Shown: piece after piece, positions 17,873 to 25,809 of the stretch
Layout of the letters: each line of letters opens with the position of its first letter
Numbering within the stretch: the stretch's first letter is position 1
Source of the DNA: Pseudomonadales bacterium
GTDB lineage: Bacteria > Pseudomonadota > Gammaproteobacteria > Pseudomonadales > IMCC2047
Direction of reading: 5' to 3'
NCBI GenBank assembly: GCA_024234615.1
Contig: JACKNY010000001.1
Span: 62,001-126,000 of the forward strand
Length of the DNA stretch: 64,000 bases
Program-made: the position numbers and the translations under genes
Notes under the pieces: model-generated
What the model was told of the DNA's origin: nothing
What the model saw: the letters and a program-made list of their open reading frames with translations, nothing else
Database searches by the model: none

Positions 17873-19143
17873 GCCTGGTGCACTCTTTCCCCAGCAAGAA
17901 GGGTGAAACAGACCCTTCCGCTCACCTCATTATTCAGCAACGGTGTATTGTGTCCCCGTGAAAATAAGGTCTTTGCTTGCACTTGCCAACGCTCAGTTGG
18001 ATTAAAAATACAGATATCCGCTGTTTCGCCCACAGCCAAACTACCACTTCCAATATTAGCTGCTGTGGCAGGACCAATCGTCAGTCTCTGAATTAATTCC
18101 GGCAGGTCGAGAAGATTTTCCTGAACCAGTTGTAACGCCAAAGGAAGCAGGGTTTCAATAGTGGAAATGCCAGGTGCAGTATCCGCGAACGGAGCCATTT
18201 TCGCCGCTATTTCGTGGGGTTGATGATAGGAGCAAATGGCACTGATGACGCCTTCTTTCACGCCTTGCCTGAGTGCATCTCGATCCGATTTCGCTCTGAA
18301 CGGTGGTTGCACATGATAGAGGGCATTAAAATCATGTATATCTTCCTCGGTGGCGATTAAATGCTGGATGCTTACATCTGCCGTCACCGGTATGCCTCTA
18401 GCCTGAGCGGTTGCTATTAGCTCGACCGAGCGAGCAGTTGAAAGCTGGCCAAAGTGTGCCCTTACTCCAGATTGTTCGACCAATAATAGATCGCGTACCA
18501 GAGCAACGGTCTCCGCCGTTTCTGGGATGCCCGCTAAGCCCAAGCGCGTACTATAAGAGCCACTGTGAACACAGCCACCTTGCTCCAGCGCGATATCTGT
18601 AGAGCTGAAAAATACAGTCATTTGGTGGGTCGCGGCGTACTCTAAACAGCGCAATAATACGGCATTGTCCGCGAAGGGCTGTCGCATATTGGTGATGCCG
18701 ATACAGCCTGCTTCCTTGAGTGCGTAAATTTCGCTTAACTGTGTGCCTTTAAGCCCATTGGTGATTGCGCCAATGGGTTTGACACGACAGCAACGAACCT
18801 GGCGAGCTAGTTCTTGAATCAGCGTGGCGACGGAGGGGGAGTCGATGACTGGCGATGTGTTTGGTGGGCAGCAGAGCGTAGTAACCCCTCCTGCGGCGGC
18901 GGCTCGTGTTTCTGTTGTGATGGTTCCTTTATGTTCAAAACCGGGCTCGGGTATGCTGGCAAATAGGTCAATAAAACCGGGACATACGATTAAACCAGCC
19001 GCGTTAATCTGGGTGTCTGCGGTAAAGGATTGAGCTGCTTCCCCCAGCGCGGTGACCTTGCCGTCGGCGATATAAATATCGGAGACGGTGTCTATTTCAT
19101 TGGCGGGATCAATTAAATGCCCACCCTTAATCAGAAGGTTCAT
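17863..19143 (-). CDS. pyrC': Dihydroorotase-like PyrC' (catalytically inactive subunit)
   Basis: A 426-residue dihydroorotase-fold protein. In active dihydroorotases the N-terminal metal motif is DxHxH. Here the equivalent is [10 protein letters not shown], so both histidines are gone. The later catalytic DHAPH is represented by SYHQPH, without the aspartate. This matches the inactive PyrC' protein of Pseudomonas, which is needed to assemble the PyrB dodecamer. The gene overlaps the end of pyrB by four bases, as expected for obligate partners. A functional dihydroorotase should be elsewhere in the genome. Confidence 0.92.
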   Translation of the reverse strand: MNLLIKGGHLIDPANEIDTVSDIYIADGKVTALGEAAQSFTADTQINAAGLIVCPGFIDLFASIPEPGFEHKGTITTETRAAAAGGVTTLCCPPNTSPVIDSPSVATLIQELARQVRCCRVKPIGAITNGLKGTQLSEIYALKEAGCIGITNMRQPFADNAVLLRCLEYAATHQMTVFFSSTDIALEQGGCVHSGSYSTRLGLAGIPETAETVALVRDLLLVEQSGVRAHFGQLSTARSVELIATAQARGIPVTADVSIQHLIATEEDIHDFNALYHVQPPFRAKSDRDALRQGVKEGVISAICSYHQPHEIAAKMAPFADTAPGISTIETLLPLALQLVQENLLDLPELIQRLTIGPATAANIGSGSLAVGETADICIFNPTERWQVQAKTLFSRGHNTPLLNNEVSGRVCFTLLAGERVHQAQR

Positions 19144-20189
19144 CTTGAGGTCTCGCCTGAGAGCTGTGGCGCAAGATTTTGCAGCTCATTCAACGCTTCA
19201 TTGCGGGCTTGATTCTGGGTGGTTTGACCGCTCATTGCCATCGACATTACCGCCATTCTCACCGCAATGCCGTAACTGACTTGATTGAGAATGACGGATT
19301 GTGCACTATCCGCAACTTCCGATTCGATCTCCACGCCGCGATTAATTGGGCCGGGATGCATGACGATAGCTTCCGGGTGCGCGTATTTTAGTTTGTCCTT
19401 GGTCAAGCCATAAAGCCGATAAAATTCGTGCTGACTCGGCAACAGGGCTCCCTGCATGCGCTCATTCTGTAAACGCAGCATAATGACTACATCAACACCT
19501 GCCAGCCCATCGACCATACGGCTGTAAAGCTTGACTCCGAGCGATTCAACATCGAAGGGTAAGAGCGTGTTGGGAGCAATGACACGAATGTCGGGCACAC
19601 CTAATATGTTCAGCGCGTGTATTTGCGAGCGCGCTACACGGGAATGCAGAATATCTCCGACGATGGCAACACTCAGTTGCTCAAACTCACCTTTGTGGCG
19701 GCGAATGGTGAGCATGTCGAGCATTGCTTGAGTAGGATGTGCATGACGTCCGTCGCCAGCGTTGATAATAGCTATTTCCGGAGTGACTTGTTCCGCAATG
19801 AAATGCGGCGCACCACTCAGCGCGTGGCGAACGATAAACATATCGCTTGCCATGGCTTCGAGGTTTTTTAGGGTGTCGAGCAACGATTCGCCTTTGGTGG
19901 TGGCGGAGGTGCTAATGTTTAAATTGAGGACGTCCGCAGATAGGCGTTTGGCAGCAAGTTCAAAGGTGGTGCGGGTGCGGGTGCTAGGCTCAAAAAATAA
20001 ATTAACAACGGTTTTTCCGCGTAGCAACGGTACCTTTTTGACAGACTGCTGTTCCATGCTAATAAAGGAATCGGCAGTATCAAGAATTTCGGTTAGAAGC
20101 GAGGCGGGTAAGCCTTCAATAGTGAGAAAATGGCGGAGTTGACCGCTGTCGGTAAGCTGAATTTGTGGTGATTCGGCAATAGGCCCCAT
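19140..20189 (-). CDS. pyrB: Aspartate carbamoyltransferase catalytic subunit
   Basis: A 349-residue enzyme that joins carbamoyl phosphate and aspartate, the committed step of pyrimidine synthesis. The carbamoyl-phosphate loop [12 protein letters not shown] is near residues 65-76. [16 protein letters not shown] and [13 protein letters not shown] are further active-site blocks. It carries a longer N terminus than the E. coli enzyme, as in Pseudomonas-type PyrB, where that segment is used for control and assembly with PyrC'. It follows pyrR after 103 bp. Confidence 0.96.
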   Translation of the reverse strand: MGPIAESPQIQLTDSGQLRHFLTIEGLPASLLTEILDTADSFISMEQQSVKKVPLLRGKTVVNLFFEPSTRTRTTFELAAKRLSADVLNLNISTSATTKGESLLDTLKNLEAMASDMFIVRHALSGAPHFIAEQVTPEIAIINAGDGRHAHPTQAMLDMLTIRRHKGEFEQLSVAIVGDILHSRVARSQIHALNILGVPDIRVIAPNTLLPFDVESLGVKLYSRMVDGLAGVDVVIMLRLQNERMQGALLPSQHEFYRLYGLTKDKLKYAHPEAIVMHPGPINRGVEIESEVADSAQSVILNQVSYGIAVRMAVMSMAMSGQTTQNQARNEALNELQNLAPQLSGETSR

Positions 20190-20292
20190 AGGTCGCGTAG
20201 TTTAAACAATTTTCAGCGGATTGCGAAAACATATTATAAATATTTTCGTGATTAAAAAAGCCTTTGCTGCAGACCAATTAATCAAGGTTTTC
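20190..20292 (-). promoter_or_regulatory. pyrR-pyrB spacer with possible promoter
   Basis: The leftward strand has a perfect -10 TATAAT at 20233-20238 (read on the minus strand), with only a weak T-rich -35. I looked for a PyrR-type anti-terminator and terminator pair here and saw no convincing G/C stem followed by a T run. Internal transcription of pyrB-pyrC' from this spacer is possible. Confidence 0.35.
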
Positions 20293-20820
20293 CTAAGTGC
20301 TTTCCTGCTCCAATGACTTGATTTTCAGACTTAAATTCTCAGGACCATAAAGTTTTACGCGTTGATTTGACGGTAAATCTAAGACTTGCCCAACAATATC
20401 TGCTTTGATAGGTAGTTCGCGTGCGTTGAGATCGACTAATGCCACTAATGTGATGCTAGCTGGTCGGCCGTACTCAAATAATACGTTTAACGCAGCGCGA
20501 ATAGTACGTCCTGTCATCAGCACATCATCGATGAGGATAATATGGCGCCCTTCCGTTGAAGCAGGCAATGTTGAAGGCTTTACGTTAGGGTTCAAACCCG
20601 CCTGAGTGAAATCATCGCGATAAAATGAAATATCCAGGGTGCCGAGGGGATCGTTCACCTTGTGGATTTGGGTAAGAGCATCATGTATTCGTTGTGCTAG
20701 CCATACACCACCGGTATGAATACCTATGATTAACGGGTTGGTAATAGATTTGGCCGACATATGGTCGAGTAGTTGCTGTTGAATACCTGCCAATAATTGA
20801 CTGACTGGGATGAGCGCCAT
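20293..20820 (-). CDS. pyrR: PyrR-type regulator / uracil phosphoribosyltransferase
   Basis: A 175-residue phosphoribosyltransferase-fold protein. The PRPP-binding motif ILIDDVLMTGRTIRAAL is near residues 95-111, and an N-terminal region GIHTGGVWLAQRI matches PyrR. PyrR proteins regulate pyrimidine genes, in some bacteria by RNA attenuation, and can have weak uracil phosphoribosyltransferase activity. It begins one base after the ruvX stop and is followed by pyrB. No attenuator is visible in the pyrB leader, so the mode of regulation is open. Confidence 0.92.
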   Translation of the reverse strand: MALIPVSQLLAGIQQQLLDHMSAKSITNPLIIGIHTGGVWLAQRIHDALTQIHKVNDPLGTLDISFYRDDFTQAGLNPNVKPSTLPASTEGRHIILIDDVLMTGRTIRAALNVLFEYGRPASITLVALVDLNARELPIKADIVGQVLDLPSNQRVKLYGPENLSLKIKSLEQEST

Positions 20821-20821
20821 G

Positions 20822-21274
20822 TCAACTCTCCTTTACAATAGTTTGTTGCTGGAACCAGCTCTCCAAAATCAGCTTTGCGGCCAAGCTATCGACACTGGTA
20901 ATGTTATATGTTGCTGCAGCCTCGCTCGCGAGTTCTGACTTGGCGGCAAAGGTAGAAAGGCGTTCGTCCATACCATAGCTTGGTTTGTGATAACGTCCAT
21001 GTAGTCGATGACAAAATTTTCTGGCGCGCACAGCCATCTCACTGCTACTGTCGTCCATGTTCAAGGGAATACCGACGACAAAGGCATCTGGTTGCCATTG
21101 TTTAATCAGTGAGGTTAGCAGCTGCCAATCTGGAATGCCATCTTTTGCTGAAAGTGCTGCTAATGGTGTTGCGGTGCCAGTTACTTCTTGCCCGATAGCT
21201 ACTCCAATCCGTTTTGTGCCAAAATCAAAGGCCAAAATACGACGCGGTTGCTGTGAGATTTTATCGGTACTCAA
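20822..21274 (-). CDS. ruvX: Putative pre-16S rRNA nuclease (YqgF/RuvX)
   Basis: A 150-residue RNase H-fold nuclease, known as YqgF/RuvX and involved in 16S rRNA 5'-end maturation. ILAFDFGTKRIGVAIGQ opens the domain, with the first catalytic aspartate. VVGIPLNMDDS and DERLSTFAAKSEL follow, with DSLAAKLILESW at the end. The start appears to be TTG at 21274, with AGGAA about 10 bases upstream, just after the yqgE stop. Sequence before it in frame does not extend the family match. Co-transcribed with yqgE and pyrR. Confidence 0.93.
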   Translation of the reverse strand: MSTDKISQQPRRILAFDFGTKRIGVAIGQEVTGTATPLAALSAKDGIPDWQLLTSLIKQWQPDAFVVGIPLNMDDSSSEMAVRARKFCHRLHGRYHKPSYGMDERLSTFAAKSELASEAAATYNITSVDSLAAKLILESWFQQQTIVKES

Positions 21275-21291
21275 TGACGGTGGCGTTCCTG

Positions 21292-21861
21292 TTAGGCGTG
21301 CCCGGTTTGAGGGCTAATCTGTTCTAAACTGATGCCGAGTATATGCGCGGCGGCATCTAATCGTTTCTCGTAAGGGGTGTGAAAAATAATTTCAGAATTG
21401 GCAGGCGCCGTTAGCCAGTAATTATTGATAATTTCCTGTTCAAGTTGTCCCGCGCCCCAACCGGCATAGCCTAAGGCCACTAAGCATTCTTCAGGGCCAT
21501 CATCTTTAGCAATCGAAGCCAAAATATCCTTCGAGGTTGTCAGGCAGATTTCGTCGGTGATAAATAAAGTGGAGTCCCATTTTTTATTGCTTGAGTGTAG
21601 GATGAACCCCCGATCTGTTTGCACAGGGCCGCCCGCGTAGATAGGGTCGATGGCGTGGAGGCTATCATCGGAGTTGATATTCAACTGGTTAAAAATTTCA
21701 GACAAGGCAATTCCTGTGGGGCGATTGATGACGAGCCCCATTGCGCCAAGCTCGTCATGTTCGCAGATATAGGTTACTGTGCTGGCAAAGCCAGACCCAC
21801 CCATATGCGGCATTGCGATAAGGAATTGGTTCTTCAGTGAGTGTGGGGCACTTTTTCTCAT
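21292..21861 (-). CDS. yqgE: YqgE/AlgH family protein
   Basis: A 189-residue protein of the YqgE (DUF179) family, also called AlgH in Pseudomonas, where it was linked to alginate expression; the biochemical role is unknown. Characteristic blocks are FLIAMPHMGGSGFASTVTYICEH, GAMGLVINRPT, YAGGPVQTDRGFILH and ALGYAGWGAGQLEQEI. It lies directly upstream of ruvX, the widely conserved pair. The ATG has no strong ribosome site and is part of a short CTCAT...ATGAG dyad (21857-21875). Confidence 0.93.
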   Translation of the reverse strand: MRKSAPHSLKNQFLIAMPHMGGSGFASTVTYICEHDELGAMGLVINRPTGIALSEIFNQLNINSDDSLHAIDPIYAGGPVQTDRGFILHSSNKKWDSTLFITDEICLTTSKDILASIAKDDGPEECLVALGYAGWGAGQLEQEIINNYWLTAPANSEIIFHTPYEKRLDAAAHILGISLEQISPQTGHA

Positions 21862-22119
21862 GTTTCAAATATGAGGGTGATTAGCGTAAAAATCAAGCAC
21901 CTATTTAGCAGCCTATTACAGGATACTGCTTGTTTGCCAAGTTATAAAAAACATACTAATGCGATGGTGCTCCTACATTCGTCCTGTTTTCGGTTGATGG
22001 TTGTATCTGTCTGGAAGCTTATCGAAGAAGGTGCGGCGGAGGATATGGTGTTGAAAACGACTTAAAACCCCACAATGCTTACGGGAGCGTTGAGTGTAGG
22101 TGAATTGATCGGGGATATC
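21862..22119 (-). other. Spacer between tonB-like gene and yqgE
   Basis: No gene is supported here. On the minus strand, TTGGCA followed after 16 bp by TAATAG could be a promoter for yqgE-ruvX-pyrR, but it is weak. No terminator for the upstream tonB-like gene is evident. Confidence 0.3.
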
Positions 22120-23031
22120 CTAGAGTACCGGGGTATGGCCGTCTTTGCTGAATAACCAGGTTCTGGTTATTTCCAGTTCATCGTATTCACGCTTGAGCTC
22201 ATCGGGGAAGGGGGCAAAGGGCTCAGCCAAACGTACGATACGAATTGCCGCGTCATCAAGAACTTTATGGCCGGATGAACGCAGCACACGAATATCCTTA
22301 ATATGTCCATTTGGCAATAGTGCTACTGCTACGCGTAAATCACCGTAGATATTTCTGCGACGGGCTTCTTCTGGATAATTAAGGCGGCCAACGCGATGAA
22401 TTTTTTTTATCCATTGCTTCACATAGTAGGCATCGGCGGTTTTTAGAGAGGATACGGAACTGACTCGGCGGATGCGTGTATTTTTAGTTTGTAGCTGTTC
22501 TCTGATATCCAATTTCGCATCTAGGCTGGCAAGCTCAAGACTGCGTTCCAATAGCGATATTTCTTGCGTTAGGTCTTCCAGCGCCTCGGTTTTGGCTTCT
22601 TGCTGCTCTAGATCAACCACTTTTTGTGTTGATTCGTTTATGGTCGAAATCTGAGTAATTTGTTGTTTTACCTCCGCCGAAACAGCTGTAGGAGGTGTTT
22701 GCTCGGAAACTTCATTAATTTCATGCTCGATGTACTCAGTTGGCTCAAGAATACTCGGTAGCGCTTTTTCCTCCAATTCACCACCGCCGAGCTGGTTTTC
22801 CTGCGCCATGTAATCGGCTTTCTTCGGTGGTTTTGTGTCTGGGTTATGGGCTAGTGTCACTTCAATCACGGGTGCTTGATTGCGATTAATATAAAAGTCG
22901 AAGCCAATTCCCAGGATGATAGAAGCATGAACGGCCAACGCGACAAAAACAGTAAAACAAAGACGATCGCCGCTCTGAATATTGGGGCTAAAGTAGCCGT
23001 TGGGAGCTGAATTTGCTGTAGCCGTCGTCAT
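22120..23031 (-). CDS. TonB-family energy transducer (TonB3-like position)
   Basis: A 303-residue periplasm-spanning protein. A single membrane anchor is at about residues 25-45, followed by a Glu/Gln-rich segment with coiled-coil character (about 90-185), and a C-terminal TonB domain: LNYPEEARRRNIYGDLRVAV, DIRVLRSSGHKVLDDAAIRIV, ITRTWLF. It lacks the long proline repeat of classical TonB. The position between gshB and yqgE, next to pilG, is that of tonB3 in P. aeruginosa, which is needed for twitching. A pilus-related role is therefore likelier than siderophore uptake, though this is inference. Confidence 0.85.
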   Translation of the reverse strand: MTTATANSAPNGYFSPNIQSGDRLCFTVFVALAVHASIILGIGFDFYINRNQAPVIEVTLAHNPDTKPPKKADYMAQENQLGGGELEEKALPSILEPTEYIEHEINEVSEQTPPTAVSAEVKQQITQISTINESTQKVVDLEQQEAKTEALEDLTQEISLLERSLELASLDAKLDIREQLQTKNTRIRRVSSVSSLKTADAYYVKQWIKKIHRVGRLNYPEEARRRNIYGDLRVAVALLPNGHIKDIRVLRSSGHKVLDDAAIRIVRLAEPFAPFPDELKREYDELEITRTWLFSKDGHTPVL

Positions 23032-23089
23032 AGTGAAAGGGCTAAATTAAATATCTCTTAAACATGGATGAATAAACACAGATTATTGC

Positions 23090-24043
23090 TTAAACTCCGG
23101 CCAGTTTTGCGCTGATGCAATCCATCAGGCTTCCAGCAATATCAAGCGAGTAAGCCTTATCCAGTTCGCGAATGCAGGTAGGGCTTGTCACATTAATTTC
23201 CGTTAAATAATCGCCGATCACATCTAAACCAACAAAAAGTAGGCCGGTGGCCTTTAGTGTAGGCGCGACTTGCGCACATATCCAGCGGTCTCGTTCGTTG
23301 AGTGCTAATGCTTGCCCGGTACCTCCTGCTGCCAGGTTGCCGCGGTTTTCTCCCGCCAGAGGTATTCGTGCCAAGGCGTAAGGTACCGGCTCACCATCAA
23401 TAACCAGAATGCGCTTATCGCCATTGACTATTTCCGGGATAAATTTCTGCGCCATAATTTGGCGTTGGCCATGCTGAGTAAGGGTTTCCAAGATCACATT
23501 AATATTGGGGTCATTTTGCTGTACACGGAATATGCTCATTCCTCCCATGCCATCCAAAGGCTTAAAAATGACATCACGCTGTTGGGCGTGGAAGGCTTTA
23601 AGGCGCTGAGTGTCTCGACTGACTAAAAGTGGAGGACAGCACTGTGGAAATTGGGTGGCAAAGAGTTTTTCATTAAAGTCGCGCAAACTTTGTGGGCGGT
23701 TAACCACTAAAACGCCATTTTTTTCGGCGTATTCAAGCATCTGGGTTGTATAGAGAAACTCATTGTCAAAGGGGGGATCCTTGCGCATTATGATTACGTT
23801 TAGTGCCGTCAGTGGTTTATCCTGTGCTTCGCCTAGATCAAACCAATGTTTTGGGTCGGCGAATACTTTTAATTCGCACATTCTTGCCATGGCGACGCCA
23901 TCAGCCAGGAATAAATCCTTTTGCTCCATGTAGTTAATCTTCCAGCCACGCTTTTTTGCCGCCAATAACATGGCGAGAGTGCTGTCTTTTTTGTAGTTAA
24001 TGGCTCCAATCGGGTCCATCACTACGCCTAGTTCTATTGTCAT
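23090..24043 (-). CDS. gshB: Glutathione synthetase
   Basis: A 317-residue ATP-grasp ligase that adds glycine to gamma-glutamylcysteine. The N-terminal GVVMDPIGAINYKKDSTLAML, the ATP-grasp glycine loop KPLDGMGGMSIFRV, and the C-terminal GDYLTEINVTSPTCIRELD are all typical. Length matches the E. coli enzyme. It is the first gene of the leftward run that continues with the tonB-like gene, 58 bp away. Confidence 0.97.
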   Translation of the reverse strand: MTIELGVVMDPIGAINYKKDSTLAMLLAAKKRGWKINYMEQKDLFLADGVAMARMCELKVFADPKHWFDLGEAQDKPLTALNVIIMRKDPPFDNEFLYTTQMLEYAEKNGVLVVNRPQSLRDFNEKLFATQFPQCCPPLLVSRDTQRLKAFHAQQRDVIFKPLDGMGGMSIFRVQQNDPNINVILETLTQHGQRQIMAQKFIPEIVNGDKRILVIDGEPVPYALARIPLAGENRGNLAAGGTGQALALNERDRWICAQVAPTLKATGLLFVGLDVIGDYLTEINVTSPTCIRELDKAYSLDIAGSLMDCISAKLAGV

Positions 24044-24260
24044 CCATTGCCCTTAAAATTACGCTGAAAGAGCCATTGTATCGACTAATGCGAGATGATT
24101 GAAACAATCAATGCGTTTAAGTGGCTTAAAGAGTTGAGCGATTAGGTTGATATGTCTTGAACGCCATAATGTACGTTATGTGGCCAGACTCTTCGGTCAG
24201 CGGTGTCGGATTGGCAACGGGTTTTTGGCGAAGCGAATCGACATGACTCGATCTATTACC

Positions 24261-24288
24261 TGGACAGATCGCAAGTATTGGCTATCTT
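24261..24288 (+). promoter_or_regulatory. Candidate promoter of the pilG operon
   Basis: TGGACA (24261-24266) and TATCTT (24283-24288) are separated by 16 bp and lie 43 bp before the pilG start. They match sigma-70 consensus at five and four of six positions. The rest of the 288-bp gshB-pilG spacer contains only a weak CATAA...TTATG dyad near 24164-24180. Confidence 0.45.
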
Positions 24289-24331
24289 ATAAGAGGAAAG
24301 GTATTAATAGTAGCTGATTGAGGTCGGATAA

Positions 24332-24736
24332 ATGAACGAGCAATTCGATGGCTTAACGGTCATGGTGGTGGATGATAGCAAGACGATTCGGCGTACCGCT
24401 GAAACCTTGCTAAAGAAAGCTGGTTGTGAGGTGATAACAGCTATTGATGGTTTTGATGCGTTGGCGAAGATTGTGGATGGTAAGCCTGATATCATCTTCG
24501 TCGATATTATGATGCCGCGCTTGGATGGTTATCAAGCCTGTGCACTGATTAAGAACAACGTACATTACAAATCAACGCCGGTGATCATGTTATCAAGTAA
24601 AGACGGCCTTTTCGATAAAGCAAAAGGACGTATTGTTGGTTCTGACCAATATCTTACTAAACCATTCAGCAAAGAAGAGTTGCTCGGTGCCATTAGTCAG
24701 CACGCACAGCCTTCCAGGATGGAACAGCAGGCCTAA
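24332..24736 (+). CDS. pilG: Twitching motility response regulator PilG
   Basis: A 134-residue stand-alone CheY-like receiver that controls pilus extension in the Pil-Chp pathway. The acidic pocket is D14 and D15 in VVDDSKTIRRTAE, the phospho-acceptor is D58 in IIFVDIMMPRLDG, and the conserved lysine is in YLTKPFSKEEL. No output domain is present, as in PilG. First gene of the pilG-H-I-J-chpA-C operon. Confidence 0.95.
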   Translation: MNEQFDGLTVMVVDDSKTIRRTAETLLKKAGCEVITAIDGFDALAKIVDGKPDIIFVDIMMPRLDGYQACALIKNNVHYKSTPVIMLSSKDGLFDKAKGRIVGSDQYLTKPFSKEELLGAISQHAQPSRMEQQA

Positions 24737-24778
24737 AGCCGCAGATAAAAACGGATAAAATAAATTTAAGGTGAAGCT

Positions 24779-25144
24779 ATGACTCGAGTACTTATTGTTG
24801 ATGATTCTCCCACCGAAACCCATGCCTTTGCGTCAATTTTGCGGCAAAACGGACATGAGGTATTAACGGCTGAAAATGGCGCTGATGGTGTCGCTATGGC
24901 ACAAAAGGAACAACCCGATGTTGTCTTGATGGACATCGTTATGCCCGGCTTGAATGGTTTTCAGGCAACCCGACAATTATCAAAAGGTAATAACACCTCG
25001 CATATCCCCGTTATTATCGTGACCACTAAAGATCAAGAAACTGACCGGGTTTGGGGAGCGCGTCAAGGCGCTAAGGGGTACTTGGTCAAGCCTATTAACG
25101 AAGCGCTGCTGTTGACGACCATCAAAAATGTAATTGTGGCCTAA
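24779..25144 (+). CDS. pilH: Twitching motility response regulator PilH
   Basis: A 121-residue single-domain receiver, the second CheY-like protein of the pathway, thought to act in retraction or as a phosphate sink. The acidic pocket is D8 and D9, the phospho-acceptor is D52 in VVLMDIVMPGLNG, and the lysine is in GYLVKPINEAL. The tryptophan-containing DRVWGARQGAKGY is typical of PilH. It lies 42 bp after pilG. Confidence 0.95.
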   Translation: MTRVLIVDDSPTETHAFASILRQNGHEVLTAENGADGVAMAQKEQPDVVLMDIVMPGLNGFQATRQLSKGNNTSHIPVIIVTTKDQETDRVWGARQGAKGYLVKPINEALLLTTIKNVIVA

Positions 25145-25170
25145 GCTGCGGTAGCTTCACGAAATAATCC

Positions 25171-25734
25171 ATGTCGGAGCAAGTGACGAACATGACGCAA
25201 TTGAATATATCGACGCCGTTTCAGCTATTCCAAAAAATGGCGCAACAGGGAAGACAAAGAGCGGTTGATCTACCCGTTCAAAATGATACTGAAGGGCAGT
25301 GGAGGGGAGTTGGTTTTCAATTAGCAGGTACTCGGTTTATCACGCCAATGGCGGAGGTAGATGAGGTGCTTTATATGCCGAGTTGCACCCGCTTCCCTGG
25401 GGTAAAACCTTGGGTGACAGGGGTTGCAAATGTGCGGGGCCGTTTGTTATCGGTAATTGACCTAGGTGTATTTTTTGGTAGTAAGTCCAGTGTATCGTCA
25501 AAGAAATGTCGTGTTTTAACGATTAAATATAATGATTTATACACGGGCGTGATTGTTGAAGAAGTACTTGGTATACAGAGTTTAAATGCGGCGACCAAGG
25601 TTGATAAAGTCACAATTAACGAACTCTATAAGCCCTATGTGGCAGGTGGTTTTGAGCAAGATGGGCGTCATTGGACTATATTTAGTTTATCCAAATTAGT
25701 TCAAGCGCCGGAGTTTTTACAGGTCGCCGTATAG
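25171..25734 (+). CDS. pilI: CheW-like adaptor PilI
   Basis: A 187-residue CheW-domain adaptor that should couple the PilJ receptor to the ChpA kinase. The CheW core runs from GFQLAGTRFITPMAEVDEVLYMP through WVTGVANVRGRLLSVIDLG to GGFEQDGRHWTIFSLSKLV. It sits between pilH and pilJ as expected. The ATG at 25171 is taken as start; an alternative ATG at 25192 has a more distant GGAG. Confidence 0.92.
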   Translation: MSEQVTNMTQLNISTPFQLFQKMAQQGRQRAVDLPVQNDTEGQWRGVGFQLAGTRFITPMAEVDEVLYMPSCTRFPGVKPWVTGVANVRGRLLSVIDLGVFFGSKSSVSSKKCRVLTIKYNDLYTGVIVEEVLGIQSLNAATKVDKVTINELYKPYVAGGFEQDGRHWTIFSLSKLVQAPEFLQVAV

Positions 25735-25809
25735 TCCATTTTAGGCTGGCGTGAAACTAAATTGAATTGAAAGAGTTAAATATCCAATTTCGCTTGGGAG
25801 TTTAAAAGG

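Noticed and set aside
20190..20292. PyrR-type attenuator in the pyrB leader
   Set aside because: No competing G/C-rich stems or terminator with T run could be drawn.
21841..22065. Small plus-strand reading frame between yqgE and the tonB-like gene
   Set aside because: It starts within yqgE antisense, has no ribosome site and no recognisable domain.
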